Assembly (NCBI RefSeq): GCF_004522235.1
Contig: NZ_SDLT01000004.1
Span: 124,001-188,000, forward strand
Length of the DNA stretch: 64,000 nucleotides
Direction of reading: 5' to 3'
Origin: Amycolatopsis nivea
GTDB taxonomy: Bacteria; Actinomycetota; Actinomycetes; Mycobacteriales; Pseudonocardiaceae
Each line of letters opens with the position of its first letter. The first letter of the stretch is position 1. A program made the translations under genes and the position numbers. Positions 40,418 through 49,025 of this stretch are shown here, piece after piece. The notes under the pieces are model-generated. The model did not search any database and had not been told where the DNA came from. It was given only the letters and a program-made list of their open reading frames with translations.

Positions 40418-40909
40418 TTAACGGGTGACCGGCGGCCACGGACCCGCCAGTACCGCACGCGCCTGCTGCAGAACCTGGTCCTCGCAGTAGCTGACCGGGG
40501 TGACATCGGTGGGAATCCAGGTCGCGAGCATCGCCAGCCACTGCCGCAGCTCGGCGAGCGCGACCGGATGGCCGAGCCGTCCGTCGAGCGCCTTGACGCT
40601 CTTCGCGGCCACGGCGAGCCGGACGTCGCCGCGCACCATCTCGCCGAGGTGTTCGCCGAGCAGCTGCCATTGGGCCGCGGTGGCGTCGGCCGGGAGTTCG
40701 ATGCCCAGCTCCTCGACCACGTGCGAGAACGCGGCGGAAACCGCCTGGTGGTTCCGGTGGTCGAGGCCGGCCAGTTCGGCAAGGGAGGGCGCGTCGAGGC
40801 CCTCGCCGACGGCCCGCGCCCCGGCCTCGACGAGTTCGGCAGCGGTGATGTCGAGACCGGCGAGCCGATCCACGGCAAGGGCGGCGAGCGCACCGCGCGC
40901 GGAGGACAT
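40418..40909 (-). CDS. Conserved hypothetical protein, helical
   Basis: 163 residues, nearly all-helical: ARGALAALAVDRLAGLDITAAELVEAGARAV, LAELAGLDHRNHQAVSAAFSHVVEELGIELP, AQWQLLGEHLGEMVRGDVRLAVAAKSVKAL, ALAELRQWLAMLATWIP. No known family recognised. The ATG at 40909 is chosen because upstream codons are Arg/Pro-rich noise. It precedes the gene at 39721 on the same strand; the SOS-like site lies between them. Confidence 0.65.
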   Translation of the reverse strand: MSSARGALAALAVDRLAGLDITAAELVEAGARAVGEGLDAPSLAELAGLDHRNHQAVSAAFSHVVEELGIELPADATAAQWQLLGEHLGEMVRGDVRLAVAAKSVKALDGRLGHPVALAELRQWLAMLATWIPTDVTPVSYCEDQVLQQARAVLAGPWPPVTR

Positions 40910-41052
40910 GATCCCGATCGTACGGACCCGCCGGTTTTCCTGGCGGTCTCGCGAAGCGGACGCCTGATCTGGGCTGATCTTGTGCACCTGAGCCCCACGG
41001 AGCCAGAGCGCGTGGAACACTGTCGCCCGAACCGGTGACAGGGGGTTGCGTG

Positions 41053-42678
41053 ATGAGCTGGCAGGAAGAGCTCCGGCGCTTGGACGCGGAGTTGGCCGCC
41101 GGCCGCCTCGGACACGCCGAACACCGCCGCCAGCGCGACGAACTGCTCGCCGAGGCGTCGGGCGGCGGGGCGGCTTCGCCAGTGGCGTCGCCGTTGCGGC
41201 AGGACGCGCCGTCGGCGAGCGAGTCACCCACCTGGAGCACACCGGCCGCCCAGGCCACCGCGACGCCCGCCGGATCGGACAGCCAGGCAGCGGCGGAGCC
41301 GAGCACCTCCACCGGCAGCGCGAGCACCCCGGCCCAGGGTGCTTCCGTCGACAACAGCGCGAGCGCTACGCAGGTCGTGGCGACGATGCCGGAGCACGAC
41401 CCGACGAGCACGCTCCGGCTGGGCACCCCGCCCGGAGACACCGCGGCACCCGAGCAGCCCGCCGCCAACTCAGCTGCGACGACGAGCTCAGCAACCACCA
41501 CCGGCCCGGCGGCTGCGACGAGCTCAGCAGCCACGACCGACGCGGCAGCGCCCTTCTTCTCGCAGCCGCAGAGCCCGGCCAGCCCGCCGCAGAGCCCGGC
41601 AGCCCAGCCGCAGACCCCGGTCACGCAGCCGCCGAGCCAAGCCGGACCGCCTCCGCCGCACCAGCCTCAACCGCAGCTGCCCGCCCAGCCGGGAACCTGG
41701 CCGGGCGTCGCCCCCGTGCAGTGGCACACCCCCGGCCAGCAGCAACAGCCGAGCCAGCAGCAACCGGGTCAGCAGCAACAGCCGGTCGTCGGCTGGGCCA
41801 GCACCAACCCGGCGATGCCCGCGCCGGAACCGCCCGCGGTCGAATCGTTCCTGAATTCCGGGGCCGCGGTCCCGTCGGCCGAAAAGCCGCAGCCCGCCTT
41901 CTCGCACACCCCGGGCACCCCGTTCTCCACCGACCGGCCGACCACCGCGCCGAGCCCCGCCGACGACCGGCCCACCGCGGTCTTCGGCGCGATCCCGGCG
42001 AACGGCCAGCCGGAGCCGCGCCGGCTCTGGGAGGACGACGCCAAGCCTCGCCGCGGCAAGCCGACGTGGCTGTTCCTGTCGCTGGCCGTGCTCGTGGTGC
42101 TGGCGCTGGTCGTCGGCGGCATCTGGTTCCTCGGCAACAAGAACGACTCGAACGACACGGCAGCGCAGCCGCCCGCCGCGTCGTCCGCGCCGAACACCCA
42201 GCCGGCGTCGCTCGAGGACAAGCTGCCCACGCTGCCGGGCACGCCGAACCCGGAGAACTCGACCATGGCGCTGGACAAGGCGGTCCAGGCCAAGGCCGTT
42301 TCCGACGCCGACGCGAACCTCATGCGCGCGGCGGGCGCGGATCAGCTCGTCTACCACGCTTACGCAGGCACCGACGGCGGGACGACGCTCATCGCGGTCC
42401 CGGCGCCGTCCAAGGCGCAGGCCGGTCAGCTGGTCCAGGGGCTGCGGCAGAACCTGGTCACCGGCGGGTTCGACAGCAGCCCGCTCGGCCCGGCGGCCAC
42501 CGATCTGCTCTACACCGGGAGCAGCCCGGCCGGACGCGTGATGGCCTTCTGGTACACCTCGGGCGGCGTGTCGGTCGGCATCGGCGTGTCGGGCCCGGTC
42601 GGCCAGGATCCGGCGGTGCTGCGCTCGCGGATGGAAGAGATCCGCGCGAAGGTCGCGGCCGCGCTGCCCGCCGGCTGA
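41053..42678 (+). CDS. Membrane protein with SHOCT-like N-terminus, paralogue 1
   Basis: 541 residues. The first 35 (SWQEELRRLDAELAAGRLGHAEHRRQRDELLAEA) form a SHOCT-like helical hairpin. A 300-residue Ala/Pro/Gln/Thr-rich stretch follows, then one membrane helix (TWLFLSLAVLVVLALVVGGIWFLG) and an extracytoplasmic domain of about 170 residues (LPTLPGTPNPENSTMALDKAV, VYHAYAGTDGGTTLIAVPAPS, GRVMAFWYTSGGVSVGIGVSG). The ATG at 41053 matches the start of the neighbouring paralogue at 42813. No function known. It heads a probable operon with the paralogue and a giant glycosyltransferase. Confidence 0.78.
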   Translation: MSWQEELRRLDAELAAGRLGHAEHRRQRDELLAEASGGGAASPVASPLRQDAPSASESPTWSTPAAQATATPAGSDSQAAAEPSTSTGSASTPAQGASVDNSASATQVVATMPEHDPTSTLRLGTPPGDTAAPEQPAANSAATTSSATTTGPAAATSSAATTDAAAPFFSQPQSPASPPQSPAAQPQTPVTQPPSQAGPPPPHQPQPQLPAQPGTWPGVAPVQWHTPGQQQQPSQQQPGQQQQPVVGWASTNPAMPAPEPPAVESFLNSGAAVPSAEKPQPAFSHTPGTPFSTDRPTTAPSPADDRPTAVFGAIPANGQPEPRRLWEDDAKPRRGKPTWLFLSLAVLVVLALVVGGIWFLGNKNDSNDTAAQPPAASSAPNTQPASLEDKLPTLPGTPNPENSTMALDKAVQAKAVSDADANLMRAAGADQLVYHAYAGTDGGTTLIAVPAPSKAQAGQLVQGLRQNLVTGGFDSSPLGPAATDLLYTGSSPAGRVMAFWYTSGGVSVGIGVSGPVGQDPAVLRSRMEEIRAKVAAALPAG

Positions 42679-42812
42679 ACACACCCCGGCGCACAAGGCC
42701 ACCCGCCAGGTCACGCGGGGTCGGACCCGTGCACAATGTCCACGTCGTCACACACAATCGGGTAGCGACGACGCATTGACCGTCGCCATGCCGACAGATA
42801 AGGGGGGCCCTG

Positions 42813-43991
42813 GTGTCCTGGCAGGAGGAGCTGCGCCGGCTGGACGAGGAGCTCGCGTCAGGGCGACTGTCCGCGGACGACTATCGCATCCGGCGTGATC
42901 AGGTGCTGTCCTCGGCCGTCGGCCAGCAGGACCAGCCCGCCCCGCCGCAGAACCAGAGCGCGGACTCGACCCAGGTGATCGCGCCGGTCAGCCCGCCTGG
43001 AGGCGTCCCGCAGCAGCAGCCGCAGGCTCCGCAGCAGCCGCCCGCCGACGGCGGTGCCGAGCGCACTCAGGTCGTCCAGTCGTGGCAGACCCAGCAGCCG
43101 CCCGCGGACGCCGGTCCCGAGCGCACCCAGGTGGTGCAGCCGCAGCAGCACCAGCCGCAGGCGCACTACTCCCCGCCCGGCGGGTTCCCGCAGGGCACGC
43201 CGTCCTCGCCGCCCGGGGGCTTCCCGCAGCAGCAGCCGTGGAACGCCGCCGAGAGCGACCAGACCCCGCCGTGGGGCGGCGGCGATCTCCCGCCGCTCGG
43301 CCCGTCCGGTGGCGACTCCGAATGGGTCCGCCAGGGTCCGGAGTACTTCAGCGACAAGCCGAAGAAGAGCAACGGCAAGAAGATCGGCGCGATCGTCGGC
43401 GCCGTCATCGTGCTGGCCGGCATCGCGTTCGGCGCGTACTGGCTGTGGGGCCGCGACAGCGGAGGCGGCGGCACCGAGCAGACCACCGCGCAGCACCAGC
43501 CCGGTCCGTCCTCGGCCCCGAAGCCGCCGGACCCGCTCGGCGTCGCGACCATGCCGGGCAAGGCCGAGACGCACGACGACATCACGTCGTTCTCGCAGGT
43601 CGACACGCTGAAGTACCTCAACCCGCAGGAACTGAGCGCCTACCAGGCGGCGGGCGTGTCCAAGGTCAAGTTCGTCGTGTACCACCTCGAAGACGGCAAC
43701 CTGATCACGCTGTTCCTCGCCCAGGCCAGCAGCCCGACCGCGGCGAAGACCGCGGCCGAGAAGCTGATGGAGGTCCAGGTCACGAACGGGGCCAAGCGCG
43801 ACACCACCGCCCCGAACGGCGTGTACGCGACCTCGATCGACGCGAAGGAAGGCCAGTCGGCCCAGTCGCGCGGGCACTACGCGCACGGGAACGTGGTCGT
43901 CCGCGTCGAGGTGTCCGGCAAGAGCCAGACCTCCACCGACTTCACCACCGCGCTGAACCAGCAGCTCACGGTGCTGACCGCCGATGCCTGA
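42813..43991 (+). CDS. Membrane protein with SHOCT-like N-terminus, paralogue 2
   Basis: 392 residues and the same plan as the preceding gene: SWQEELRRLDEELASGRLSADDYRIRRDQVLSSA, a Pro/Gln-rich stretch with repeated ERTQVVQ and SPPGGFPQ blocks, one helix (IGAIVGAVIVLAGIAFGAYWLWG), and an extracytoplasmic domain (ATMPGKAETHDDITSFSQVDTLKYLNPQELSAYQAAGVSKVKF, VVVRVEVSGKSQTS). The N-terminal 30 residues are nearly identical to paralogue 1, so this is a tandem duplication. GTG start. The stop overlaps the glycosyltransferase start by 8 bp, indicating translational coupling and possibly a shared role at the membrane. Confidence 0.8.
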   Translation: MSWQEELRRLDEELASGRLSADDYRIRRDQVLSSAVGQQDQPAPPQNQSADSTQVIAPVSPPGGVPQQQPQAPQQPPADGGAERTQVVQSWQTQQPPADAGPERTQVVQPQQHQPQAHYSPPGGFPQGTPSSPPGGFPQQQPWNAAESDQTPPWGGGDLPPLGPSGGDSEWVRQGPEYFSDKPKKSNGKKIGAIVGAVIVLAGIAFGAYWLWGRDSGGGGTEQTTAQHQPGPSSAPKPPDPLGVATMPGKAETHDDITSFSQVDTLKYLNPQELSAYQAAGVSKVKFVVYHLEDGNLITLFLAQASSPTAAKTAAEKLMEVQVTNGAKRDTTAPNGVYATSIDAKEGQSAQSRGHYAHGNVVVRVEVSGKSQTSTDFTTALNQQLTVLTADA

Positions 43992-46900
43992 GCCCGGGAC
44001 CACCGCCTGCACGATCGTCGCCCGCAACTACGTGCCCGCGGCGCGCGTGCTGGCCCGCTCCTACCTCGAGCACCATCCGGGCGGCCGCTTCGTCATCGCG
44101 GTCATCGACGCCCCGCGCGATCAGTCGGACCGGGCCGGCGACGGACTCACCGTCGTCGGCCCGGCCGCGTTCGGCATCGACGAGGACGACTACCTGCGGA
44201 TGGCGACCGCGTACTCGGTCACCGAACTCGCCACGTCGGTCAAGCCGTATCTGCTGCGCGAGCTGCTCAAAGAGTCCGAGGCGGCGATCTACCTCGACCC
44301 GGACATCGAGCTGTTCGCGCCGATCCCCGAGGTCGCCGAGCTCGCCAAAACGCACGACATCGTGCTCGCGCCGCACTTCCTGACCCCGTTGCCGCAGGAC
44401 GGCATGGAGCCGGACGACGCGGTGATCATGGGCACCGGCATGTTCAACCTCGGCTTCATCGGCGTCGGCCGCGGCGCCGGGCCGTTCCTCGACTTCTGGG
44501 CGGGCAGGCTGCGCCACGACGCGATCGTCGCGCCCGAGCAGCAGCTGTTCACCGACCAGCGCTGGGTCGACCAGGTGCCGTCGCTGTTCCGGCATCACGT
44601 CGTCACCGACCCCGGATTCGACGTCGCGTACTGGAACCTCCACGAGCGGCCGATCGGCCGGGACAAGGACGGCGCACTGACCGCGGGCGGCGCGAAGCTG
44701 CGGTTCTTCCACTTCAGCGGCTACCGGCCGGAGAAGCCGTGGCTGCTGAGCTTCCACTGCGCGCGCAAGCCGCGGGTGCTGCTGTCGCACAACGACGACC
44801 TTCGCGCGATCTGCGATTCGTACGGCACGAAGCTGCGCGAAGCGGGGTACGCCGAGTCGCTCGACTCGATTCCGTACGGCTTCAAGGACTTCCAGGACGG
44901 CACGCCGGTGCCGAAGCTCGCGCGGCGCGTTTTCCGCGAGGGCTGGATCAAGGCCGAGCGCAAGAAGAAGCCCGCGCCGCCGCACGCGTACGCCGAGGAC
45001 GGCGGGCTCGCGCTGCGCGAATGGCTCGCGACTCCGGAGGACCAGGGCCAGGCCGCGGCCGGGCTGAACCGGCTGACGCACGCGATCTGGGCGTCGCGGA
45101 TCGACCTGCAGATGGCGTTCCCGCACCCCTACGGCGACGACGCGGACGGCTTCCGGCACTGGTGCGCCGGATCCGGCGTCTCCGAGGCCGGGCTGCCGGA
45201 GTGGGCGCTGCCGTCCGAACCGGTCTCGACCCGTCCGCCGCACGACGAGTTCGGCGTGAACCTGCTCGGCTACCTGACCGCGGAGCTCGGGCTCGGCGAG
45301 ATGGGCCGGATCGTGCTCGAGGCGATCGAGACCGGCGGCGTGCCGGTGGCCACGGTGCTGGAGGAGAAGGCGGTCTCGAACCGCACCGGCATCGAGCGGC
45401 CCGCGACCGTCGGCGATCCGCGGTTCCCGGTCAGCGTGTTCGCGGTGAACGCGGACCAGACGCGCACGATCCTGACCAACCACCCCGAGGTCGGCGCCGG
45501 GCGCTACCGGATCGGGCTGTGGGCGTGGGAACTCGAAGACTTCCCGCAGTGGCAGCACGAAGCGTTCGGGATGCTCGACGAGGTCTGGACGGTCAGCGAC
45601 TTCTGCCGTCGCGCGTTCGCCGCGCATTCGACGATCCCGGTCAAGACGATCCCGGTGCCGGTGCGCGATCCGGGCGAGCCGTCGCCGCCCGCGCGCGACA
45701 AGGGCGAGCCGGTGCGGTTCCTGTTCGCGTTCGACTTCAACAGCGTCGCGGAGCGCAAAAACCCTTGGGGCGCGGTAGAAGCGTTCCAGCGGGCGTTCCC
45801 GGGGCGCGAGGACGTCCGGCTCACCGTCAAGGCGATCAACGCGAAGCTGCACCCGCAGGCCGCCGAACGACTGCGCGCGGTGGTCCGCGGCGACGACCGG
45901 ATCGAACTGGTCGAGCGCTACCTCAGCGTCGCCGAACTGCACGAGCTGTACGAGACCAGCACCGCGTACGTTTCGCTGCACCGCAGCGAGGGTTTCGGGC
46001 TCACCGTCGCCGAGGCGATGGCCCGTGCGATGCCGGTGATTTCGACGGATTACTCCAGCACCACGGAATTCCTCGACGAGTCCACCGGCTGGCCGATCCC
46101 GTACCGGCTGGTCCCGGTCGGCGAGGGCAACTACCCGTACCACGCCGACGCGGTCTGGGCGGAGCCCGATCTGAACGCCGCCGCGGCCGCGATGGTGCAG
46201 ATCGCCGACGACCCGGACGAGGCGACCGCACGCGGCCGGCGCGCGCGGGAGGTCGTCCTGCGCGAGCGGTCGATGGCGACCGCGGCCGAGTGGATGCGGC
46301 GTGAGCTGGAGCAGGCGCACGAGACGTGGCAGGAGCGGCAGCGCGCCGCGACCCCGCCACCGGAGCACCCGCTCAGCCCGCTGCAGCAGGCGACCGAGGC
46401 GTTGCGCTGGCGTCCGGAAGCGAGCGCGCCGTCGCGGTTGCCGCTCGCGCCCGCGCTGCGCAAGGCCGTGTTGCGCGCGATCGACCACTACGACGTGCAC
46501 CAGCGCCAGGTGATGGGTGCGCTGCTCGCGGCGACCGAGGACAGCAACCGGCGGTTGCTGGACCGGATCGAAGGCCTGGAACGCAACATCGACGAATCGC
46601 GCCGCGCCGCGCTGTCCACGCGCACGCTCGGCGAACGGCTCGAAGCGTTGCGCGGCACGGTCAACGAGCTGCGTCGGCAGGCTCCGGAAACGGACCTGGC
46701 GCTGCGCAATCTCGAAGCGGACGTGGCGAAGCTCGCCGAGGGCTACGACGGCGTCGGCGCGGAGGTCGAAGCCGCCGCGGGAACCGTGCACAAGATGTTC
46801 GCGCGGCGCGACGAACGGCTCGACGCCGACGAGAAGGCCATCCAGCGGGTGACCCTCGACGTCAGCGCGATGCGGGACGCGGCGCGGCTCCGGCACGCTC

Positions 46901-47658
46901 CGGTGCCGCGCGGGGCGGACGTCGTCCAGTGCGACGTCGGCGCGCTGCTGATGCCGGTCGACGAGGTCATGCTGCCGTGGATCCTGTTCCACCGGTCCTG
47001 GGAAGACAGCGAGGCCGAGCTGATGGCTTCGCTGGCGGACGGCGCGTTCCTCGACATCGGCGCGCACGTCGGCTACCACACGCTGCGGCTGCTGCGGGCC
47101 ACTCCGGAAGTGACCAGGGTGATCGCGGTGGAGGCCGATCCGGTCAACGCCGCGTACCTGCGCCGCAACGTCGAGGTCAACCTGCCCGCGGCGGCGGGCG
47201 AGCTGGTCACCGTGGTCGAGTCGGCCGCGTGGGACGAGCCCGGCACCGTGCACCTGGCGCAGGCGACCCCCGGCAACAGCGGCGACAACCGGGTCACCGT
47301 GGACGGTTCCGGCGTCGAGGTACCGGCGGTGCGGCTGGATTCCGTGCCCGAGGTGACCGAGCAGCGGATCAGCCTGGTGAAGGTCGACCTGCAGGGCCGC
47401 GACCACCGTGCGCTGGCGGGGCTGGCCGAGGTGCTGCGCCGCGACCGGCCGCACGTGGTGTGCGAGTTCGACCCGGGCGCGATCGCGGAACTGGGCGACG
47501 ACCCGGCCGTCGTGCTCGCCGGGTACCGCTCGTTCGGCTACACGCTGAAGGTGGTCACCGACGACGGCCCGTCCGACCAGGTGCTCGAAGATTCGGCGAT
47601 CATCGCCGCCGCTCAAGCGGACGAGAAGGAATTCGTCACGCTGTGGCTGGCGCCCTGA
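43984..47658 (+). CDS. Three-domain glycosyltransferase/glycosyltransferase/FkbM methyltransferase
   Basis: 1224-residue cytosolic protein. Domain 1 (about 1-290) is a GT-A-type transferase with the metal-binding YLDPDIELF (Asp105, Asp107) and FNLGFIGVGRG. Domain 2 (about 420-770) is GT-B/GT4-like, with GVNLLGYLTAELGLGEMGR, FAFDFNSVAERKNPWGAVEAF and HRSEGFGLTVAEAMARAMPVISTDYSSTTEFL. A coiled-coil follows (about 840-980). Domain 3 (about 990-1210) is an FkbM methyltransferase: FLDIGAHVGYHTLRLL, RVIAVEADPVNAAYLRRNVEVN, ISLVKVDLQGRDHRALAGL. Together it could extend and O-methylate a surface glycan. It is coupled to the upstream membrane protein gene (8-bp overlap). Confidence 0.9.
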   Translation: MPEPGTTACTIVARNYVPAARVLARSYLEHHPGGRFVIAVIDAPRDQSDRAGDGLTVVGPAAFGIDEDDYLRMATAYSVTELATSVKPYLLRELLKESEAAIYLDPDIELFAPIPEVAELAKTHDIVLAPHFLTPLPQDGMEPDDAVIMGTGMFNLGFIGVGRGAGPFLDFWAGRLRHDAIVAPEQQLFTDQRWVDQVPSLFRHHVVTDPGFDVAYWNLHERPIGRDKDGALTAGGAKLRFFHFSGYRPEKPWLLSFHCARKPRVLLSHNDDLRAICDSYGTKLREAGYAESLDSIPYGFKDFQDGTPVPKLARRVFREGWIKAERKKKPAPPHAYAEDGGLALREWLATPEDQGQAAAGLNRLTHAIWASRIDLQMAFPHPYGDDADGFRHWCAGSGVSEAGLPEWALPSEPVSTRPPHDEFGVNLLGYLTAELGLGEMGRIVLEAIETGGVPVATVLEEKAVSNRTGIERPATVGDPRFPVSVFAVNADQTRTILTNHPEVGAGRYRIGLWAWELEDFPQWQHEAFGMLDEVWTVSDFCRRAFAAHSTIPVKTIPVPVRDPGEPSPPARDKGEPVRFLFAFDFNSVAERKNPWGAVEAFQRAFPGREDVRLTVKAINAKLHPQAAERLRAVVRGDDRIELVERYLSVAELHELYETSTAYVSLHRSEGFGLTVAEAMARAMPVISTDYSSTTEFLDESTGWPIPYRLVPVGEGNYPYHADAVWAEPDLNAAAAAMVQIADDPDEATARGRRAREVVLRERSMATAAEWMRRELEQAHETWQERQRAATPPPEHPLSPLQQATEALRWRPEASAPSRLPLAPALRKAVLRAIDHYDVHQRQVMGALLAATEDSNRRLLDRIEGLERNIDESRRAALSTRTLGERLEALRGTVNELRRQAPETDLALRNLEADVAKLAEGYDGVGAEVEAAAGTVHKMFARRDERLDADEKAIQRVTLDVSAMRDAARLRHAPVPRGADVVQCDVGALLMPVDEVMLPWILFHRSWEDSEAELMASLADGAFLDIGAHVGYHTLRLLRATPEVTRVIAVEADPVNAAYLRRNVEVNLPAAAGELVTVVESAAWDEPGTVHLAQATPGNSGDNRVTVDGSGVEVPAVRLDSVPEVTEQRISLVKVDLQGRDHRALAGLAEVLRRDRPHVVCEFDPGAIAELGDDPAVVLAGYRSFGYTLKVVTDDGPSDQVLEDSAIIAAAQADEKEFVTLWLAP

Positions 47659-47662
47659 CCTG

Positions 47663-47700
47663 ATCGCGCACGTGGTGCCTCACGGTGCCACGTGCGCGAT
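47663..47700. terminator. Bidirectional terminator between convergent glycan genes
   Basis: Perfect 13-bp stem ATCGCGCACGTGG (47663-47675) / CCACGTGCGCGAT (47688-47700) with a 12-nt loop. The right arm lies in the last codons of the convergent mannosyltransferase gene. Confidence 0.7.
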
Positions 47701-48831
47701 GGTCAGCAGAAACGCGCCGTACCAGGCACTTCCGACGGTGATCACCGGCAGCAGCACCGCCAGCACCCGGTTCGGCAGCTTCGCCAGCATGAGCGCGACC
47801 GGCACGGTCAGCACGAACGCCGGCAGCAGGAAACGCGCGCGGGACTGGAAGAAGTTCGAGGAGCACAGCGCGATCACCACGGTGAGCGTGCCGTAGATCT
47901 GCCACGGCAACGGCAGCTTCGTCGCCCAGGTCCAGAACTGCAGCACCACCGCGGTGAGCACGACGAGCGCGGTCACGGTGATCCAGCTCGCGTTGTCCGA
48001 GGTGAGGCCTTCGCGGACCTGCGTCCAGGTGAAAACGCCGAAATCGAAGTGCATCTGCCAGGCGTTCTGCAGCCAGAACCAGCCGTCCGGGCGGCCGGTC
48101 TGGATCCAGACGTAGCCGAGGTAGCCCAGCAGGCCGAGCGGCGCGATCAGCCCGCCTGCCCACGGGCGCCAGCCGTCGCGCCGCTGGAAGACCGCGATGA
48201 GCGCGGCGATGCCGACCGCGGCGATCAACGCACCGGAACTCGCCCGCGTCAGCCCGGCCAGCACCGCGAACCCGCCCGCGACCAGCCATTCGCGGCGGGC
48301 GAGCATCACGAACGTCCAGGACACGAGCGCCATCAGCAGCGATTCCGAATACGCCAGGTGCAGTGCCGTCGAACCGGGCCCGATCGACCACAGCACCGCG
48401 ACCAGCAGGCCCACCCGCGGTCCGGCCAGGTCGCGGCCCAGCACGAACAGGCCCCACGCCGCCGCGCACCCGGCCAGCAGCGAGATCGTCATCCCGGCCG
48501 CCAGCGGCGGGATCCCGACCAGGGTCAGCAGCGCCACCGTCGCCGGGTACAGCGGGAAGAACACGAGGCTGTTCTCGACCGGCAGCCCGTCGGCGCCGTG
48601 CACGACCGGCTGGTCGTAGCCGTGCTGGGAGACCGAGAGAAACCAGTTGGCGTCGAAGTTGTCGATGAACCGGCCCGGCGACACGTCGGCCTTCCAGCTC
48701 ATCATCCACAGCACGCCGAACGCGACGAGCTGGAACAGCAGGTAGAGGCTGATCGCGGGGGCGGCTTGGCGGAAAGCGGCGCGCAGCGTCGGCGAAGGCT
48801 CGACGGGACCGTCGAGACTGGACTGCTGCAC
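47680..48831 (-). CDS. PIG-V-like polyprenol-linked mannosyltransferase (GT-C)
   Basis: 383-residue membrane protein with about nine to ten helices. The first lumenal loop, IDNFDANWFLSVSQHGYDQP, has the acidic NFDANW segment typical of GT-C/PIG-V-type mannosyltransferases, which take sugar from polyprenyl-phosphate donors outside the membrane. Also seen: SLVFFPLYPATVALLTL and HLAYSESLLMALVSWTFVMLARREWL. The GTG at 48831 follows GGGGAG. It faces the three-domain glycosyltransferase gene, so both probably build the same envelope glycan; the acceptor is unknown. Confidence 0.8.
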   Translation of the reverse strand: MQQSSLDGPVEPSPTLRAAFRQAAPAISLYLLFQLVAFGVLWMMSWKADVSPGRFIDNFDANWFLSVSQHGYDQPVVHGADGLPVENSLVFFPLYPATVALLTLVGIPPLAAGMTISLLAGCAAAWGLFVLGRDLAGPRVGLLVAVLWSIGPGSTALHLAYSESLLMALVSWTFVMLARREWLVAGGFAVLAGLTRASSGALIAAVGIAALIAVFQRRDGWRPWAGGLIAPLGLLGYLGYVWIQTGRPDGWFWLQNAWQMHFDFGVFTWTQVREGLTSDNASWITVTALVVLTAVVLQFWTWATKLPLPWQIYGTLTVVIALCSSNFFQSRARFLLPAFVLTVPVALMLAKLPNRVLAVLLPVITVGSAWYGAFLLTIAHVAP

Positions 48832-49025
48832 GCTCCCCGAACTCCTGAACTACCTAGCGTGAAACCGGACGAATTCCTGCCTGATCGTACCTGGCGACCA
48901 CATAATCCGAGGCCAGAACGGGTGTTGTGACTAATCCCCTGCTTACCGCCAATTGCGGGGAGTACGTCCGGGGCGGGGGTGCGAGGCGGTAACCTGCACG
49001 AGGTTGTCGGTAGCGGAAGACGGGG

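Noticed and set aside
43966..47616. 1216-codon open frame on the minus strand opposite the glycosyltransferase fusion
   Set aside because: It is rich in Arg, His and Asp with no domain signature and mirrors the GC-rich third positions of the real gene. The plus-strand frame has clear glycosyltransferase and FkbM motifs.
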